From Neorhizobium galegae (GTDB lineage: Bacteria > Pseudomonadota > Alphaproteobacteria > Rhizobiales > Rhizobiaceae): 64,000 nt of DNA. Numbering within the stretch: position 1 is the first letter of the stretch; every line of letters begins with the position of its first letter. The notes under the pieces were generated by a model that saw only the letters and a program-made list of their open reading frames with translations, was not told where the DNA came from and made no database searches. Both the position numbers and the translations under genes were made by a program. The DNA lies in contig NZ_JAGIPG010000004.1 in NCBI RefSeq assembly GCF_017877055.1, positions 496,001-560,000 of the forward strand. Direction: 5' to 3'. Below, in pieces: positions 62,935 through 64,000 of this stretch.

Positions 62935-64000
62935 GTGAACGTGGTCGGAAAACGCATCGTCATCTGGGGTAGCCTGTTCGCCGTCCTCTCGGGCGGAATT
63001 GGCTATTCCTTGCGGCCGCAACCAATCCCGGTCGACCTGGCAACGGTGCGCCGGGAGACCTTGAGAGTTGCCATCACAGACGAGGGTGAGACGCGCGTCC
63101 GCGATATCTACACACTCCATGCGCCGTTACGCGGGCATCTGCATCGCCTGACGGCGGAACCCGGCGATCCGGTACAGGCGGGCGAGACGACGCTGGCACG
63201 GATAGAGCCGGCCGCGCCCGATTTCCTCGATGTCCGCACCGAAGCCGCACAGCGGGCAGCCGTCGAGGCGGCGGCGGCGGCTCGTGAACTCGCTGTGGCA
63301 GAAATGGAGGGTGCAAAGGTCAACCTGGAATATGCCAAGGCAGAGCTTGCAAGGGCGCGACTACAGAGCGAACATCAGGCTATTTCGAAGCGAACACTCG
63401 AGGAGGCTGAGCGCATCTTCCGGGTTGCCGAAACCGCTCTCGCGACCACCGAGGCAGCACTGGAAGTGCGCGAATATGAATTTAACCGAGCCCGTTCGCA
63501 GCTTCTATCCCGCCAGGAGATCGACAGCCGTAGTGCTGCCTGCGAGTGCGTGCAGGTAAAGGCTCCGGTAGGCGGACTTGTTTTGCAGGTTCTCAGACGC
63601 AGTGAGGGCGTTGTTGAAGCCGGAACCCCCCTCGTTGCGATCGGCAATCCGCAAGATTTGGAGGTGGTGGTGGACCTCCTCTCCGAGGATGCCGTCACCA
63701 TCAACGCGGGACAACGCGCGCTTGTCCACGACTGGGGAGGACCCGATCTCGAGGCCCGCGTCAAACGTATCGAGCCTTTTGGGCAGACCAAGGTTTCCGC
63801 CCTCGGTATCGAGGAGCAACGGGTCATGGTGGTTCTGGAGCTGGTCTCGCCACCGGAAAGCTGGCGCTCGCTCGGACACGGTTTCAGAGTGGATGTCGAC
63901 GTGATCCTGTTCGAACGCGCTGTGCCCCAACTATCCCTCGGCGCCTTTTTTCGCGAAGGAGACGACTGGGCGGTGTTTGCCTCAGAGAACGGCCGCGCGC
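62935..64000 (+). CDS. HlyD-family periplasmic adaptor of the ABC exporter (cut by window edge)
   Basis: The gene starts at GTG 62935, 5 bp after the permease stop, with GAGGG upstream, and runs past the window end; about 355 codons are seen. It has an N-terminal TM anchor (about 7-22), a lipoyl half (APLRGHLHRLTAEPGDPVQAGE, in parts), a coiled-coil hairpin (about 95-190), the second half CVQVKAPVGGLVLQVL, and a beta-barrel. With the ATPase and permease it makes a MacA-MacB-like tripartite exporter of unknown substrate. Confidence 0.9.
   Translation, partial: MNVVGKRIVIWGSLFAVLSGGIGYSLRPQPIPVDLATVRRETLRVAITDEGETRVRDIYTLHAPLRGHLHRLTAEPGDPVQAGETTLARIEPAAPDFLDVRTEAAQRAAVEAAAAARELAVAEMEGAKVNLEYAKAELARARLQSEHQAISKRTLEEAERIFRVAETALATTEAALEVREYEFNRARSQLLSRQEIDSRSAACECVQVKAPVGGLVLQVLRRSEGVVEAGTPLVAIGNPQDLEVVVDLLSEDAVTINAGQRALVHDWGGPDLEARVKRIEPFGQTKVSALGIEEQRVMVVLELVSPPESWRSLGHGFRVDVDVILFERAVPQLSLGAFFREGDDWAVFASENGRA

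Noticed and set aside
1..64000. CRISPR arrays, tRNA or rRNA genes, prophage genes
   Set aside because: No regularly spaced repeats, cloverleaf-type sequences, rRNA blocks or phage structural genes were seen on reading.

Overview
This window looks like DNA from a GC-rich alphaproteobacterium of the Rhizobiales, probably Rhizobiaceae (Sinorhizobium/Rhizobium/Agrobacterium-like). The clues are two DUF982 proteins, a DUF1476 (ATPase zeta-like) protein, a FixK/FNR-type regulator, a ChaB remnant and many stress-gene paralogs. There are no rRNA, tRNA or ribosomal-protein genes. Gene content and the many broken genes suggest an accessory region such as a megaplasmid or genomic island. All family assignments come from reading the translated sequence; no database was searched.

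Layout. 1-2.9 kb: secreted small proteins (one His/Asp-rich, one PepSY) divergent from an OmpR-type two-component pair. 3.1-4.4 kb: an MgtC/DUF4010 membrane protein. 4.5-9.2 kb: a complete arginine deiminase operon, arcDABC, on the minus strand. 9.8-24.3 kb: universal stress proteins, a ceramide-glucosyltransferase-like enzyme, two BON-domain proteins, a DegP-like protease with a stop codon in place of its catalytic serine, a flippase-like membrane protein, a phosphoribosyltransferase, a frameshifted P-type ATPase, a DUF1476 protein, an alcohol dehydrogenase and a beta-CASP metallo-beta-lactamase protein. 24.5-43.6 kb: PEP synthase, a glucokinase-like protein, a second-type GroEL, a third Usp, a host-attachment-family protein, a PRPP synthase with an N-terminal extension, an APH-like protein, Hsp20, FtsH, a GT4 glycosyltransferase, DUF2267 and DUF1488-like proteins, an MgtA-type ATPase and a shortened CBS-BON protein. 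43.7-45.8 kb: an unknown protein, an orphan response regulator and a CRP/FNR-family regulator. 45.9-48.9 kb: a Tn3 transposase remnant, a CopD/DUF305 chimera, DedA, EF-hand and ArsR proteins. 49-53.5 kb: DUF2892 plus an RND efflux pair. 53.6-59.7 kb: decayed genes, a 149-bp inverted-repeat element, an autotransporter and small proteins. 59.8-64 kb: an ABC exporter cut by the window edge.

How it fits together. The main result is a repeated 14-bp palindrome, TTGAY-N4-RTCAA (the FNR/FixK box), in the intergenic regions from about 3 to 49 kb, usually centred 58-73 bp before the chosen start codon. It precedes arcD, three usp genes, BON proteins, ppsA, the glucokinase-like gene, groEL, prs, the APH-like gene, hsp20, the DUF1488-like gene, the MgtA-type ATPase, CBS-BON, the EF-hand gene and DUF2892. 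The regulator at 45064-45780 carries the ETVSR recognition helix that reads such boxes. The set combines fermentative ATP from arginine, chaperones and proteases, Usp proteins, a PRPP/phosphoribosyltransferase pair, a possible F1-ATPase inhibitor and cation ATPases. It therefore resembles an oxygen-limitation survival regulon and is compositionally reminiscent of the mycobacterial DosR regulon. Several members are broken (DegP, P1B ATPase, CBS domains), so the island is partly decaying or the assembly contains errors.
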